Assembly: GCF_015487465.1 (NCBI RefSeq)
Contig: NZ_WFPS01000059.1
Span: forward strand, 1 to 47,610
Length of the DNA stretch: 47,610 nucleotides
Direction: 5' to 3'
Source of the DNA: Persephonella sp.
GTDB taxonomy: Bacteria > Aquificota > Aquificia > Aquificales > Hydrogenothermaceae
Shown: positions 36,026 to 45,027 of the stretch, in pieces
Position numbering within the stretch: the stretch's first letter is position 1
How the letters are laid out: the number at the start of each line of letters is the position of its first letter
Translations under genes and position numbers: made by a program
The notes under the pieces: model-generated
Told to the model about the DNA's origin: nothing
Seen by the model: only the letters and a program-made list of their open reading frames with translations
Database searches by the model: none

Positions 36026-37651
36026 ATGAATCAGGAACAAGATCTTCAAAAAAGAATGCTGATCTTTTTTGTTATAGTCGCTGTTTTGATGATAGCTTTT
36101 TCCTTCTTCAGTTCTTACTTTTACCAGGATCAAACAGATAAGACAGCTAAACAGCAGACAGCAAAAACTGAAACAAAAGTAGAAGAAACTAAGAACGAAA
36201 CATCACAAGTAAATAAGGAAAACAAAGAGGAAAAAACCCAGATAGTTTACCAGTCAGGAGGGAGTTATAACCTCCTTTTAGGTAGTAGAAGGATAAATGC
36301 AGATGATCTAAACAATATTGTATCTATCAAAACAGATTTTGGTGAGGTTAAAATATCCAAAATCGGTGCAAGAATAATATCAATCTATATTGATAAATAC
36401 AAAACGGATATAATCAGTGATTTTTCAAAGAAAAATAGAATATTCCCAACAGAAATAATAACTACAGATCCTAAGACGACCGAGATAATAAACTTTAGCC
36501 AGTATACATTCAAAAAAGAGGGCGACAGACTTATATTTGTGCTTAAAAAAGAGGGAATAGAGGTTGTTAAAGAGTTTATTCTGAAGGACTCTATCTTTCT
36601 ATTTAATTTCAGATCAAAAGGACTTGAAAAATACGGAATATCTGTTATTAACGGGATTTCCTTAGGGGAGGCTGGAACAGTTTTTGGACATTCAGGTGCG
36701 ATAATAAAAACAGATAAGGAACTGATCAGAATAGATCCGGATATTGAAAGAGAGCAGGTAATCAGGGGTAATATCTTCTGGGCAGGGGAAGAAAATAAGT
36801 ATTTCATACAGATGCTTGCCTCTAAAGATGGATTTACAGCAACCCATGTAATTCCTGTGGCAAAAGAAAAGACGGTTGTTCTCTCAGAAATTCCACCAAA
36901 TCTGGAAGGATTTTTCCTTGGAGGTCCAAAGCTTTACTCCCTCCTTGAAAATATAACAGAGAAATACAAAAAAGAATGGAATAAAGATCTTACCCTTCAG
37001 GATACAGTAGATTTTGGGATATTTGGAATTCTTGGAAAACCGCTTTTTATCGTTCTACACTTTTTCTACAACTACACCCACAACTGGGGTATTGCGATAA
37101 TCCTGCTTACCGTTCTGATCAGAATTATATTTTTCCCTCTAAACCACAAAAGTTTAAAAGCTATGAAAAAGATGGCAGATCTTGCCCCAGAGATAAAAAA
37201 ACTCCAGAAAAAGTACAAAGACGATCCCCAGAAACTACAGCAGGAAATGATGAGGCTTTACGCAGAACATGGGGCAAATCCAATGTCCGGTTGCCTGCCT
37301 ATTATAGTTCAGATACCTGTTTTTATAGCTCTGTATAATGTCCTTATGGTTACTGTTGAACTAAAAAACGCACCGTTTATGCTGTGGATAACAGATCTTT
37401 CATCAAAAGACCCCTATTACATTCTGCCTATACTTATGGGTCTTTCAATGGTTGCCCAGCAATGGATAACCCCTTCTTCAGATAAAAACCAGAGAATGAT
37501 TATGTACATAATGTCTGCTGTTTTCACATTTATGTTTATGAATTTTCCATCAGGGCTTGTTTTATACTGGCTTACGAATAATATATTAGGACTAATACAA
37601 AGTTATTTTATTAACAAAAAAATAGGTAAACCTGAAAAAAATAAAAAGTAA
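36026..37651 (+). CDS. yidC: membrane protein insertase YidC/Oxa1
   Basis: YidC inserts and folds inner-membrane proteins, including F0 subunit c. The 541 residues have an N-terminal anchor (MLIFFVIVAVLMIAFSFFSSYF), a polar linker, a large periplasmic domain of about residues 80-320 as in Gram-negative YidC, and five further helices. The Oxa1 core has NWGIAIILLTVLIRIIFFPL, a cytoplasmic hairpin with KKLQKKYKDDPQKLQQEMMRLY, and GCLPIIVQIPVFIALYNVL. The stop overlaps the mnmE ATG by one base. GAGAGG precedes the ATG. Confidence 0.96.
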   Translation: MNQEQDLQKRMLIFFVIVAVLMIAFSFFSSYFYQDQTDKTAKQQTAKTETKVEETKNETSQVNKENKEEKTQIVYQSGGSYNLLLGSRRINADDLNNIVSIKTDFGEVKISKIGARIISIYIDKYKTDIISDFSKKNRIFPTEIITTDPKTTEIINFSQYTFKKEGDRLIFVLKKEGIEVVKEFILKDSIFLFNFRSKGLEKYGISVINGISLGEAGTVFGHSGAIIKTDKELIRIDPDIEREQVIRGNIFWAGEENKYFIQMLASKDGFTATHVIPVAKEKTVVLSEIPPNLEGFFLGGPKLYSLLENITEKYKKEWNKDLTLQDTVDFGIFGILGKPLFIVLHFFYNYTHNWGIAIILLTVLIRIIFFPLNHKSLKAMKKMADLAPEIKKLQKKYKDDPQKLQQEMMRLYAEHGANPMSGCLPIIVQIPVFIALYNVLMVTVELKNAPFMLWITDLSSKDPYYILPILMGLSMVAQQWITPSSDKNQRMIMYIMSAVFTFMFMNFPSGLVLYWLTNNILGLIQSYFINKKIGKPEKNKK

Positions 37652-39000
37652 TGGTCGAAAAAGACACAATTGTCGCAAATGCAACACCGCTTATTCCTTC
37701 AGCTGTTGGAATAGTAAGGATAAGCGGTGAAAAAGCTCTTTCAATAGGAAAAAAACTTTTTTCTCTTCCAGAAAACTTAGAAGAAAGAAAGGTTTATTTC
37801 GGCAAGATAACAGACAGGAAGGGAGATGTGATTGATGAAGGGCTTTTTGTTTTTTTTAAAGCCCCAAGAAGTTTTACAGGTGAAGACATTGTTGAGATAT
37901 TTCCACACGGAAGTGTTCCGGTAATTAAAAAAATAATTGAAGAAGCTATCTTTTTTGGAGCAAGGATCGCCGAACCGGGAGAGTTTACAAAACGAGCATT
38001 TCTGAATGGAAAGATTGATCTTACTCAGGCTGAAGCAATAGCTGACCTTATAGAGGCAAAAACAGAAAAAGCCTCAAAAGCTGCTGTAAACCTCCTTGAA
38101 GGAAAACTTTCAAAAAAGGTAAAAGAGCTGAGAGACACACTTCTTGAGCTTGTATCACTGATTGAGGCAGAGATAAACTTTCCTGAAGATGTTGAAGAGA
38201 TAGATCCAGATCTTATAAAAGCAAACCTTGAAAAAGTAATAATGCAGATTGAAAATCTGATGAAAACATACAGACAGGGACAGCTTATAAGGGAAGGGAT
38301 AAAACTTGCCATAGTTGGAAAACCAAATGTGGGAAAATCCTCTCTTTTTAATGCTCTTATTGGCTATGAGAGAGCTATAGTATCCAATATAAAAGGAACA
38401 ACAAGGGATTTTATAGAGGAAAGGCTGATAATAAAAGGCATACCTGTCAAACTCCTTGATACAGCAGGAATAAGAAAAACAGAGGATAAGATAGAAAAAA
38501 TAGGGATACAGAAAGCATTAGAAAAGGTAAACGAGGCAGATATTGTTATATTTGTTTTTGATGCTTCAGAAGGAATAGATGAACAGGATTTGGAAATATT
38601 CGAAAAGATAAAGAACAAAAACCCCATAATCGTCGGTAATAAATCAGATTTAATACTTGATAAAAATAAAAAAAAGTATTATTTTAAAGATGTAATTCTT
38701 GTCAGCAGTAAGACATTAAAAAATTTAGATCTTTTAGAGGAAAAAATTCTTCAAGAATTAAACCTATTAGAAGAAAGTGATACAGATGTTTATATTAATC
38801 TCAGACATTACGAATCTTTCAAAAAAGCAAAAGATATTCTCAGCAACATAATCAAAAATTTTGAGTTTTATATTGATCAGAAAGAGATACTTATGCTTGA
38901 GATATCGGAAGCAGAAAAAAATCTTGAAGAGATAACAGGGCAGATCACAACAGAAGATGTTCTTGGAAATATTTTCGGAAAATTTTGTATAGGAAAATAA
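37651..39000 (+). CDS. mnmE: tRNA modification GTPase MnmE
   Basis: MnmE acts with MnmG to modify uridine 34 in tRNAs. The N-terminal tetrahydrofolate-binding domain has [31 protein letters not shown] and DLIEAKTE. The GTPase domain carries the P-loop GKPNVGKSS around residue 225, [12 protein letters not shown] and VGNKSD. The essential C-terminal motif FCIGK ends the protein (Cys446). At 449 residues it is normal. The family's frequent neighbour jag (khpB), usually between yidC and mnmE, is missing. MnmG is not in the window. Confidence 0.96.
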   Translation: MVEKDTIVANATPLIPSAVGIVRISGEKALSIGKKLFSLPENLEERKVYFGKITDRKGDVIDEGLFVFFKAPRSFTGEDIVEIFPHGSVPVIKKIIEEAIFFGARIAEPGEFTKRAFLNGKIDLTQAEAIADLIEAKTEKASKAAVNLLEGKLSKKVKELRDTLLELVSLIEAEINFPEDVEEIDPDLIKANLEKVIMQIENLMKTYRQGQLIREGIKLAIVGKPNVGKSSLFNALIGYERAIVSNIKGTTRDFIEERLIIKGIPVKLLDTAGIRKTEDKIEKIGIQKALEKVNEADIVIFVFDASEGIDEQDLEIFEKIKNKNPIIVGNKSDLILDKNKKKYYFKDVILVSSKTLKNLDLLEEKILQELNLLEESDTDVYINLRHYESFKKAKDILSNIIKNFEFYIDQKEILMLEISEAEKNLEEITGQITTEDVLGNIFGKFCIGK

Positions 39001-39026
39001 AAACAATAAGGAGGTTTAGATATATC

Positions 39027-40295
39027 ATGGCAACCACAGCATTATCTGTAGAAGATCTTAAGAAAATGACCCTTCAAGAACTACAGAAACTTGGGAAAGA
39101 GGTAGGTCTTCAAAGAACAACAGGTTTAAAAAAACAAGAGCTTATTGCAAGAATTCTGGAAAAAAAGGCACAGGAAGAAGGACTTAATTTCATAAGAGGG
39201 GTTCTTGAGGTTCTTCCTGAAGGATATGGTTTTATAAGATCAATAGAAAATAATTACGCTCCCCATTCATCTGATATATATGTCTCCCCTTCACAGATAA
39301 AGAAGTTTGGGTTGAGAACAGGGGATTACATAATAGGGATTGCAAGACTTCCAAAAGACAACGAAAAATACAGAGCTTTAATAAAAATAGAAGCAGTAAA
39401 CACTATAGAGCCTGAGAACTCAAAGAAAAGACCAAGATTTGATTCTCTTATTCCTTACCACCCTACAGAGAGGTTTAACCTTGAATATGATCCTTCTGAT
39501 CTTTCGACACGGGTCGTAAGCCTTATAACACCTATAGGTAAAGGTCAGAGAGGACTTATAGTTGCACCTCCAAAAGCAGGAAAAACTGTTCTTATACAGA
39601 GGCTTGCAAAGGCTCTCATAAAAAACCACCCTGAAACACATCTTATTATACTTCTGATAGACGAAAGACCTGAGGAAGTTACAGAAATGAGGAGAATTGT
39701 TGGAGATGGGGCAGAAGTCGTTGCATCAACATTTGATGAGCCTCCAGAAAGACACATGCATGTTGCTGAGCTAATCATTGAAAGGGCTAAAAGACTGGTT
39801 GAGCTTGGTCAAGATGTTGTTATCCTTCTGGACTCTATGACAAGGCTTGCAAGAGCATCAAACGCAATAACTCCTCCCTCAGGAAGGGTTCTTTCAGGAG
39901 GTCTTGAAGCTACAGCTCTCCAGAGACCTAAAAAGTTCTTTGGTGCAGCAAGGAACATAGAAGATGGTGGAAGTCTGACTATATTAGCCACAGCTCTGGT
40001 TGAAACGGGATCAAAGATGGATGATGTAATATTTGAGGAGTTTAAAGGGACAGGTAATATGGAGCTTTATCTTGACAGGAGACTGATGGAAAGAAGGATA
40101 TTTCCTGCAATAAACATACCTAAATCCGGCACGAGAAAAGAGGAACTGCTTGTTGAAGACTGGGAACTTCAAAGACTGTGGATACTCAGAAAATTCCTCT
40201 CAACTATGGACGAAGTGGAGGCGATGGAGTTTCTACTCAATAAACTGTCCAAGTTCAAAACCAATGAAGAATTTCTCAAATCAATGAATACTTGA
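39027..40295 (+). CDS. rho: transcription termination factor Rho
   Basis: Rho is the hexameric RNA helicase that ends transcription. The 422-residue protein starts with a SAP-like Rho_N region ([19 protein letters not shown]), followed by the OB-fold RNA-binding domain ([33 protein letters not shown]). The ATPase core has [19 protein letters not shown] (P-loop near 175-190), [12 protein letters not shown] and [14 protein letters not shown] 39027 follows AAGGAGG by 10 bases; the 14 extra codons upstream overlap mnmE. No intrinsic terminator separates it from rpmE. Confidence 0.97.
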   Translation: MATTALSVEDLKKMTLQELQKLGKEVGLQRTTGLKKQELIARILEKKAQEEGLNFIRGVLEVLPEGYGFIRSIENNYAPHSSDIYVSPSQIKKFGLRTGDYIIGIARLPKDNEKYRALIKIEAVNTIEPENSKKRPRFDSLIPYHPTERFNLEYDPSDLSTRVVSLITPIGKGQRGLIVAPPKAGKTVLIQRLAKALIKNHPETHLIILLIDERPEEVTEMRRIVGDGAEVVASTFDEPPERHMHVAELIIERAKRLVELGQDVVILLDSMTRLARASNAITPPSGRVLSGGLEATALQRPKKFFGAARNIEDGGSLTILATALVETGSKMDDVIFEEFKGTGNMELYLDRRLMERRIFPAINIPKSGTRKEELLVEDWELQRLWILRKFLSTMDEVEAMEFLLNKLSKFKTNEEFLKSMNT

Positions 40296-40379
40296 TACAG
40301 CTTAGTATAAACGGTAAAATATTAGTTTGCTTGATTTTTTCGCAGGAATATATTTTAGGACAGAAAAGGAGGTATTAAA

Positions 40380-40580
40380 TTGAAAAAAGGAATACACCCT
40401 GAGCTTAAGCTTACTCATTTTGTTTGCGGTTGCGGTAATGAGTTTGACATTCTTTCAACAAAGGGGGGAACTGTTTATCTTGAGGTCTGCAATCAGTGCC
40501 ACCCATTTTATACAGGAAAACTCAAAATAAAACCTTTTTTCCTTGAAATAAAAGGAGGCACGGCACAGGAAAATAAATAA
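40380..40580 (+). CDS. rpmE: 50S ribosomal protein L31, zinc form (TTG start)
   Basis: This 66-residue L31 has the C+ zinc-binding pattern: CGC near residue 16 and CNQC near 38, in [18 protein letters not shown] and [16 protein letters not shown]. The start is TTG at 40380 with AGGAGG 6 bases upstream. The stop overlaps the prfA ATG by one base. The rho-rpmE-prfA order is common in bacteria. The C+ form implies zinc-dependent storage and possible replacement when zinc is scarce; no C- paralogue is visible here. Confidence 0.96.
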   Translation: MKKGIHPELKLTHFVCGCGNEFDILSTKGGTVYLEVCNQCHPFYTGKLKIKPFFLEIKGGTAQENK

Positions 40581-41665
40581 TGCTCAACAGACACATCTTA
40601 AACAAACTTGAGAAGTTAGAAGAAAAGCTAAAAAAGTTAGAAACTGCTTTATCGGACCCTGAGGTTTTGAAAGACCAGAAAAAACTCCAGCAGGTAGCCA
40701 AAGAGCATAAAGAAACAGAACATCTTTATAAACTTTACAAAGAGTATAAAAAAATACAGGAAGATATAGAGGAAGCAAGGTCCCTCCTGAATAGCCCAGA
40801 TGAAGAGATGAGAAGTCTTGCAGAAGAAGAACTAAAGCAGCTGCAGGAAAGGAAAGCAAACCTTGAAAGGGAAATCCAGCTTGAACTACTACCTAAAGAT
40901 CCAAACGATGAAAAAAATGTTATCCTTGAGATAAGACAGGGTGCAGGCGGAGAGGAAGCAGCTTTGTTTGCTGCAGAACTTTTCAGAATGTATCAGAGGT
41001 ATGCAGAAAGACACGGCTGGAAAGTTGAGGTTCTCAGTATTCACCCGACAGACAGGGGAGGCATTAAGGAGGTTATAGCCCTTATAAAGGGTAAAGGTGC
41101 CTACTCAAGGCTGAAGTATGAAAGCGGAGTCCACAGAGTTCAACGGGTTCCTGAGACAGAAAGCTCAGGAAGAATTCACACATCAACAGTAACCGTCGCT
41201 GTTCTTCCTGAAGCTGAAGAGGTTGATGTGGAGATAAAACCTGAAGAACTGAAAATAGAAACGATGAGGGCATCAGGGGCAGGTGGACAGCACGTAAACA
41301 CAACAGACTCAGCAGTAAGAATAACCCACTTGCCAACAGGTATAGTTGTCAGCTGTCAAGATGAAAGATCGCAACTCCAGAACAGAGCAAAAGCTATGCA
41401 GATACTCAGAGCAAGACTGAAAGACTATTACGACAGACTTGAAAGGGAAAAGATAGAAAAGGAAAGAAGATCACAGGTTGGAACAGGAGACAGATCAGAG
41501 AAAATAAGAACATACAATTTCCCCCAAAACAGGGTTACAGACCACAGGATAGGATACACATCTCACAGGATAAATGAGATCTTAGACGGCGATCTTGATG
41601 AGATAATAGACAGACTTATAGCGAAAGATCAGGAACAAAAACTCCTTGCCATAGAAAACGATTAA
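40580..41665 (+). CDS. prfA: peptide chain release factor 1
   Basis: RF1 ends translation at UAA and UAG. The catalytic GGQ is in [20 protein letters not shown]. The stop-codon-reading tripeptide P-x-T appears as PET in [18 protein letters not shown], which separates RF1 from RF2 (SPF). At 361 residues it is full length. Its methyltransferase PrmC is not encoded next to it. It overlaps rpmE by one base and is followed by tRNA-Arg after 9 bases. Confidence 0.97.
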   Translation: MLNRHILNKLEKLEEKLKKLETALSDPEVLKDQKKLQQVAKEHKETEHLYKLYKEYKKIQEDIEEARSLLNSPDEEMRSLAEEELKQLQERKANLEREIQLELLPKDPNDEKNVILEIRQGAGGEEAALFAAELFRMYQRYAERHGWKVEVLSIHPTDRGGIKEVIALIKGKGAYSRLKYESGVHRVQRVPETESSGRIHTSTVTVAVLPEAEEVDVEIKPEELKIETMRASGAGGQHVNTTDSAVRITHLPTGIVVSCQDERSQLQNRAKAMQILRARLKDYYDRLEREKIEKERRSQVGTGDRSEKIRTYNFPQNRVTDHRIGYTSHRINEILDGDLDEIIDRLIAKDQEQKLLAIEND

Positions 41666-41674
41666 TCCCCTCTT

Positions 41675-41748
41675 GCGCCCGTAGCTCAATTGGATAGAGC
41701 ACGTGACTACGGATCACGGGGTTGGGGGTTCGAGTCCCTCCGGGCGCA
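41675..41748 (+). tRNA. tRNA-Arg(ACG)
   Basis: A full cloverleaf: acceptor GCGCCCG/CGGGCGC, D arm GCTC/GAGC, anticodon stem CGTGA/TCACG with loop CTACGGA (anticodon ACG, normally read as ICG), T arm with TTCGAGT. Discriminator A at 41748; CCA is not encoded. It lies 9 bases after prfA, so it may be transcribed with it. Confidence 0.97.
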
Positions 41749-41828
41749 CTCAGGAAAATATAGCAAAAATCATAATCAAAACCAATTAGTAGACATATCT
41801 TTATTAAAAAAAATCTGGAGACAAAGGT

Positions 41829-42035
41829 ATGGATTTTATAATTGCCGGCTGGATAGCTGTTTCAACAAATACTTTTTCCCAAAAAGATAAAAACTGTTTT
41901 CAGATAGAGATATGTGCATGCAAAAGAAACGAATGTATGATTTTCCCTACAACCTGTGTTCCTGAAGGCTGGAAGATAGAAGATTTTACAAAATGTGAGA
42001 CAAAGCCCAACAAAATAAATATCCCAATGCATTAA
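41829..42035 (+). CDS. small cysteine-rich hypothetical protein
   Basis: I do not recognise this 68-residue frame. It lies in the 320-base gap between the two tRNA genes. GGAG lies 8 bases before the ATG. The N-terminus (MDFIIAGWIAVSTNTFSQ) is mildly hydrophobic without positive charge. The rest has six cysteines, CFQIEICACKRNECMIFPTTC and a later CETK, spaced in a way that could bind metal or form disulfides. It could be a chance frame, but the cysteine content and ribosome binding site favour a real gene. No terminator or other signal was seen in the rest of this gap apart from the tRNA-Ala promoter. Confidence 0.5.
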   Translation: MDFIIAGWIAVSTNTFSQKDKNCFQIEICACKRNECMIFPTTCVPEGWKIEDFTKCETKPNKINIPMH

Positions 42036-42046
42036 AACCCCTATAC

Positions 42047-42055
42047 TGGTATAAT
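42047..42055 (+). promoter_or_regulatory. extended -10 promoter of tRNA-Ala
   Basis: TGGTATAAT is an extended -10 element ending 13 bases before the tRNA 5' end, an appropriate distance for a short precursor. No clear -35 box was found. Confidence 0.6.
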
Positions 42056-42068
42056 AATATATGTATAA

Positions 42069-42144
42069 GGGGTCGTAGCTCAGCTGGGAGAGCGTTGCCT
42101 CGGCATGGCAAAGGTCGCGGGTTCGAATCCCGCCGACTCCACCA
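42069..42144 (+). tRNA. tRNA-Ala(GGC) with C33
   Basis: A 76-base cloverleaf: acceptor GGGGTCG/CGACTCC, D arm GCTC/GAGC, anticodon stem TTGCC/GGCAA, T arm GCGGG/CCCGC with TTCGAAT. A73 and CCA are encoded. The anticodon loop TCGGCAT gives anticodon GGC, but position 33 is C, not the nearly universal U. All other canonical positions look normal. Confidence 0.95.
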
Positions 42145-42156
42145 TTAAATATATTC

Positions 42157-42705
42157 TTACTTGTTATCTGAAATATACTTTTTCTCAATACCATCTATCA
42201 AAAATGCAAGGATTACAAACCCTAAACCAATTATTACACCAGTTATCATTTTCTCAATACCGTCAAATCCAAACAGATCTGTTAGAGTTGGTTTTCCTAT
42301 CGTTTCGCCGTGGAGAAAGGAGGTGTGATAAAAAGGATATAAAACCGTAAATATAACTCCCCCAATAATACCCGATACAATTCCAAGAAAAGCGTCCATT
42401 CTACCTTCTCCAACAGCCTCAGGCATACTCCCGGGACAGTAACCGACAACAACCATACCAATGCCAAAAACAAGACCTCCCAGAGCAACCCCAACAGGAT
42501 AAAAGGGTTTTATGTGAAACTGTATAAGACCAAAATATTCAGCAGTATAAAGAAATACAGCCCCAATACCCATAGCCACCATAAGGGCTTTTGGGATAGT
42601 AAGATCTTTTAGGAGAAAAGCCCCTATAACTTTGGACAGTCTGTCCAGAAAACCAAGCTGCATAATCGCTCCAAATATTACCCCAAGCATAAAAACCTTT
42701 AACAC
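42157..42705 (-). CDS. YeeE/YedE-family transporter, second half (GTG start)
   Basis: This 182-residue membrane protein is the second half of a split YeeE/YedE (Sulf_transp) unit. Its helices include the family motif VGYCPGSMPEAVGEGR, with a cysteine that handles sulfur species such as thiosulfate in characterised TsuA. It starts at GTG 42705, sharing one base with the TAG of the upstream partner, and AGGAGG lies inside that gene. The convergent tRNA-Ala ends 12 bases beyond its stop. Import of a sulfur compound is family inference; the substrate is not certain. Confidence 0.9.
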   Translation of the reverse strand: MLKVFMLGVIFGAIMQLGFLDRLSKVIGAFLLKDLTIPKALMVAMGIGAVFLYTAEYFGLIQFHIKPFYPVGVALGGLVFGIGMVVVGYCPGSMPEAVGEGRMDAFLGIVSGIIGGVIFTVLYPFYHTSFLHGETIGKPTLTDLFGFDGIEKMITGVIIGLGFVILAFLIDGIEKKYISDNK

Positions 42706-43280
42706 TATTTATACCTCCTTCTATAAAGCAGATGAGCAGCGAATAAACCACCGGCAAAAGCAAAAATTCCAAACCAAAGAGAGCTTACAGCAAGTTGCAT
42801 ACCACCGCTGAACATATGTCCCGACGTGCAACCGCCAGCCATTCTTGCACCAAAAATAAGGAGAAATCCTCCCAAAAAAGCAAACAACATTCGTGATTTT
42901 TTACCCAGATTTAATCTTCTTTCCCAGTAAACAGGAACAAAAGTTAGCCTGAATGTTTTTGTCGCAAATGCTGTTGTTATAGCTCCTAAGAAACCACCTG
43001 CAAGGAACCAGACTTCCCATCTTCCAGCCTTTTCAATTTCTGGAAGATACTCATTATTTATAAATGGGAAGATAAGATTTCCAAGATAAGGAAAGGCTGT
43101 AGAAGCCCCTATAGGTCTGTGTTCTGTAAGAAAAACAACAAAATTTATCATTGCAAGTAAAACACCTGCCCAGAACCAGTTTATTATTGGTTTTTCCAAC
43201 TTAAACCTCCGGTTAGTTTTTTCTAACCACAATTTAACAGAAGTTTCCAACACATGTATTTTGCTTTTTAAATAAGACAA
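42705..43280 (-). CDS. YeeE/YedE-family transporter, first half
   Basis: This 191-residue membrane protein carries the first conserved cysteine block of the family, GARMAGGCTSGHMFSGGMQ, near residue 150. Several hydrophobic helices are present (WFWAGVLLAMINFVVFL, WFLAGGFLGAITTAFA, LFAFLGGFLLIFGA). With the next gene it would make one complete two-repeat transporter, which in some bacteria is a single protein. One-base overlap indicates coupled translation. No sulfur-relay protein (TusA) or rhodanese gene is adjacent. Confidence 0.9.
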   Translation of the reverse strand: MSYLKSKIHVLETSVKLWLEKTNRRFKLEKPIINWFWAGVLLAMINFVVFLTEHRPIGASTAFPYLGNLIFPFINNEYLPEIEKAGRWEVWFLAGGFLGAITTAFATKTFRLTFVPVYWERRLNLGKKSRMLFAFLGGFLLIFGARMAGGCTSGHMFSGGMQLAVSSLWFGIFAFAGGLFAAHLLYRRRYK

Positions 43281-43290
43281 TTAACAAATC

Positions 43291-43299
43291 TGATATAAT
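43291..43299 (+). promoter_or_regulatory. extended -10 promoter of proS
   Basis: TGATATAAT lies 27 bases before the proS ATG, between it and the divergent YeeE gene. The same nonamer occurs upstream of atpB (33788-33796). No good -35 hexamer at 16-18 bases. Confidence 0.55.
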
Positions 43300-43325
43300 C
43301 TAAGAAAAAACAGGAGAGGCTTTAG

Positions 43326-45026
43326 ATGAGAGCATCTCAGTATTTTATTCCAACGCTGAAAGAAGCTCCTGCAGAAGCAGAGGTTCCAAGTCATATATAT
43401 CTTATAAGGGCAGGTTATATAAGACAGCTGGCTGCAGGTCTTTATGAATATCTTCCACTTGGCTTCAGGGTTTTAAAAAAGATAGAAAATATAGTCAGAA
43501 AGCATATGGATAATGCAGGAGCACTTGAGGTTCTCCTCCCTATACTGACACCTTCAGAGCTGTGGCAGGAAACTGGAAGATGGGATGTTTACGGAAAAGA
43601 GCTTTTCAGGGTAGAGGACAGGAAAGGAAGGCTTTTTGCTCTTGGTCCAACCCATGAAGAGACAATAACAGATATGGTGAGAAAAAATATCAGATCTTAC
43701 AAAGACCTGCCTAAAAACTTCTACCAGATACAGACCAAGTTCAGAGATGAGGCAAGACCAAGATACGGACTGATCAGAGGCAGAGAGTTTATTATGAAAG
43801 ATGCCTACTCTTTTGATGTTTCAGAGGAAATGGCTGTCAAGTCTTATGAGATAATGAAACAAACTTACAAAAGGATATTTGATGAGCTTGGTCTTGATTA
43901 CCTTATGGTTGAGGCTGATACAGGAGCTATAGGGGGTAAATACTCCCATGAATTTGTCGTAAAGGTTCCAAACGGGGAAGCACACATCGTTTTTTGTGAA
44001 AAATGCGGATATGCTGCAAATGTTGAGGCAGCAAGATACGAGTTTGAGCTTGACAAACTTCCCCCGGAAGATGAAAAGCCTTTAGAAAAGGTTCACACAC
44101 CTTCAGTATCTTCTGTTGAAGATGTTGCCAGATTTTTAGATGTTGACCCTAAAAAGATAGTAAAAACTCTTGTTTACATACTTGATGATGGAACAGCTGT
44201 GGCTGTTTTGATAAGAGGGGACAGAGAACTTAATGAAACGAAGCTTATAAACTACTTCAACGCCTTAGACTGTCATCTTGCATCATCTGAAGAACTTGAA
44301 AATTTAGGTATTGTTGAAGGGTTTGTGGGACCAATCGGTCTTGACATTCCAGTTTATGCAGATATCTCTGTGAAAGATCTCCACAACTTTGTTGTTGGAG
44401 CAAACGAAAAGGATTACCACTTTATAAATGTGAACATTCCGAGAGATTTTAACCCTGTTGAGTTTGTTGATTTTTCAACAGCAAGGGAAGGTGATCCATG
44501 TCCTGTCTGCAAATCTCCTCTTAAAGAAACAACAGGACTTGAGGTCGGACATATATTTTTACTTGGAACAAAGTATTCTGAAGCTATGAAAGCATATTTT
44601 GTTGACAAAGACGGAAAAGAAAAACCTATCGTTATGGGGTGCTACGGAATAGGAATAAGCAGACTAATGGCTGCTGCCGTAGAACAGAACCATGATAAAA
44701 ACGGTATAATTTGGCCTGAAAGCATAGCCCCATTTAAGCTCCATATACTTGCATTAAACATAAAAGATAACCAGATTAAAAATGTAGCAGAAGAGATTTA
44801 TAACAAAGCAAAAGAAAAAGGGATAGAAGTTCTCTACGATGACAGGGATATATCCCCCGGAGCAAAGTTCAAAGATGCTGACCTGATAGGAATTCCTTAC
44901 AGGATAGTTGTAGGAAAGAAAATTAAGGAAGGGAAGATAGAACTTCAAAAAAGATCAGCAGGGGAAAAAGAGGAAGTTAGTTTAGAGAATGTAGATGGGT
45001 TACTTGAAAGGCTCAAGCAGGATTAA
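43326..45026 (+). CDS. proS: prolyl-tRNA synthetase, bacterial type with editing domain
   Basis: ProS charges tRNA-Pro. The 566 residues begin MRASQYFIPTLKEAPAEAEV, as in the bacterial class II form. The catalytic domain has TEHEE-like ALGPTHEETITD, FRDEARPRYGLIRGREFIMKDAYSF and GCYGIGISRLMAAAVEQ. The central INS editing domain, which removes Ala-tRNA-Pro, spans roughly residues 225-400. The anticodon-binding domain is at the C-terminus. CAGGAGAGG precedes the ATG. One base separates its stop from the following GAF-PAS gene. Confidence 0.97.
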   Translation: MRASQYFIPTLKEAPAEAEVPSHIYLIRAGYIRQLAAGLYEYLPLGFRVLKKIENIVRKHMDNAGALEVLLPILTPSELWQETGRWDVYGKELFRVEDRKGRLFALGPTHEETITDMVRKNIRSYKDLPKNFYQIQTKFRDEARPRYGLIRGREFIMKDAYSFDVSEEMAVKSYEIMKQTYKRIFDELGLDYLMVEADTGAIGGKYSHEFVVKVPNGEAHIVFCEKCGYAANVEAARYEFELDKLPPEDEKPLEKVHTPSVSSVEDVARFLDVDPKKIVKTLVYILDDGTAVAVLIRGDRELNETKLINYFNALDCHLASSEELENLGIVEGFVGPIGLDIPVYADISVKDLHNFVVGANEKDYHFINVNIPRDFNPVEFVDFSTAREGDPCPVCKSPLKETTGLEVGHIFLLGTKYSEAMKAYFVDKDGKEKPIVMGCYGIGISRLMAAAVEQNHDKNGIIWPESIAPFKLHILALNIKDNQIKNVAEEIYNKAKEKGIEVLYDDRDISPGAKFKDADLIGIPYRIVVGKKIKEGKIELQKRSAGEKEEVSLENVDGLLERLKQD

Positions 45027-45027
45027 A

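Noticed and set aside
41082-41336. Open frame opposite prfA
   Set aside because: Leu/Ser-rich mirror of the RF1 coding frame with no start signals.
41675-42144. Integration site or genomic island at the tRNA genes
   Set aside because: No integrase, no repeat of a tRNA 3' end and no shift in composition is seen; the flanking genes are ordinary.
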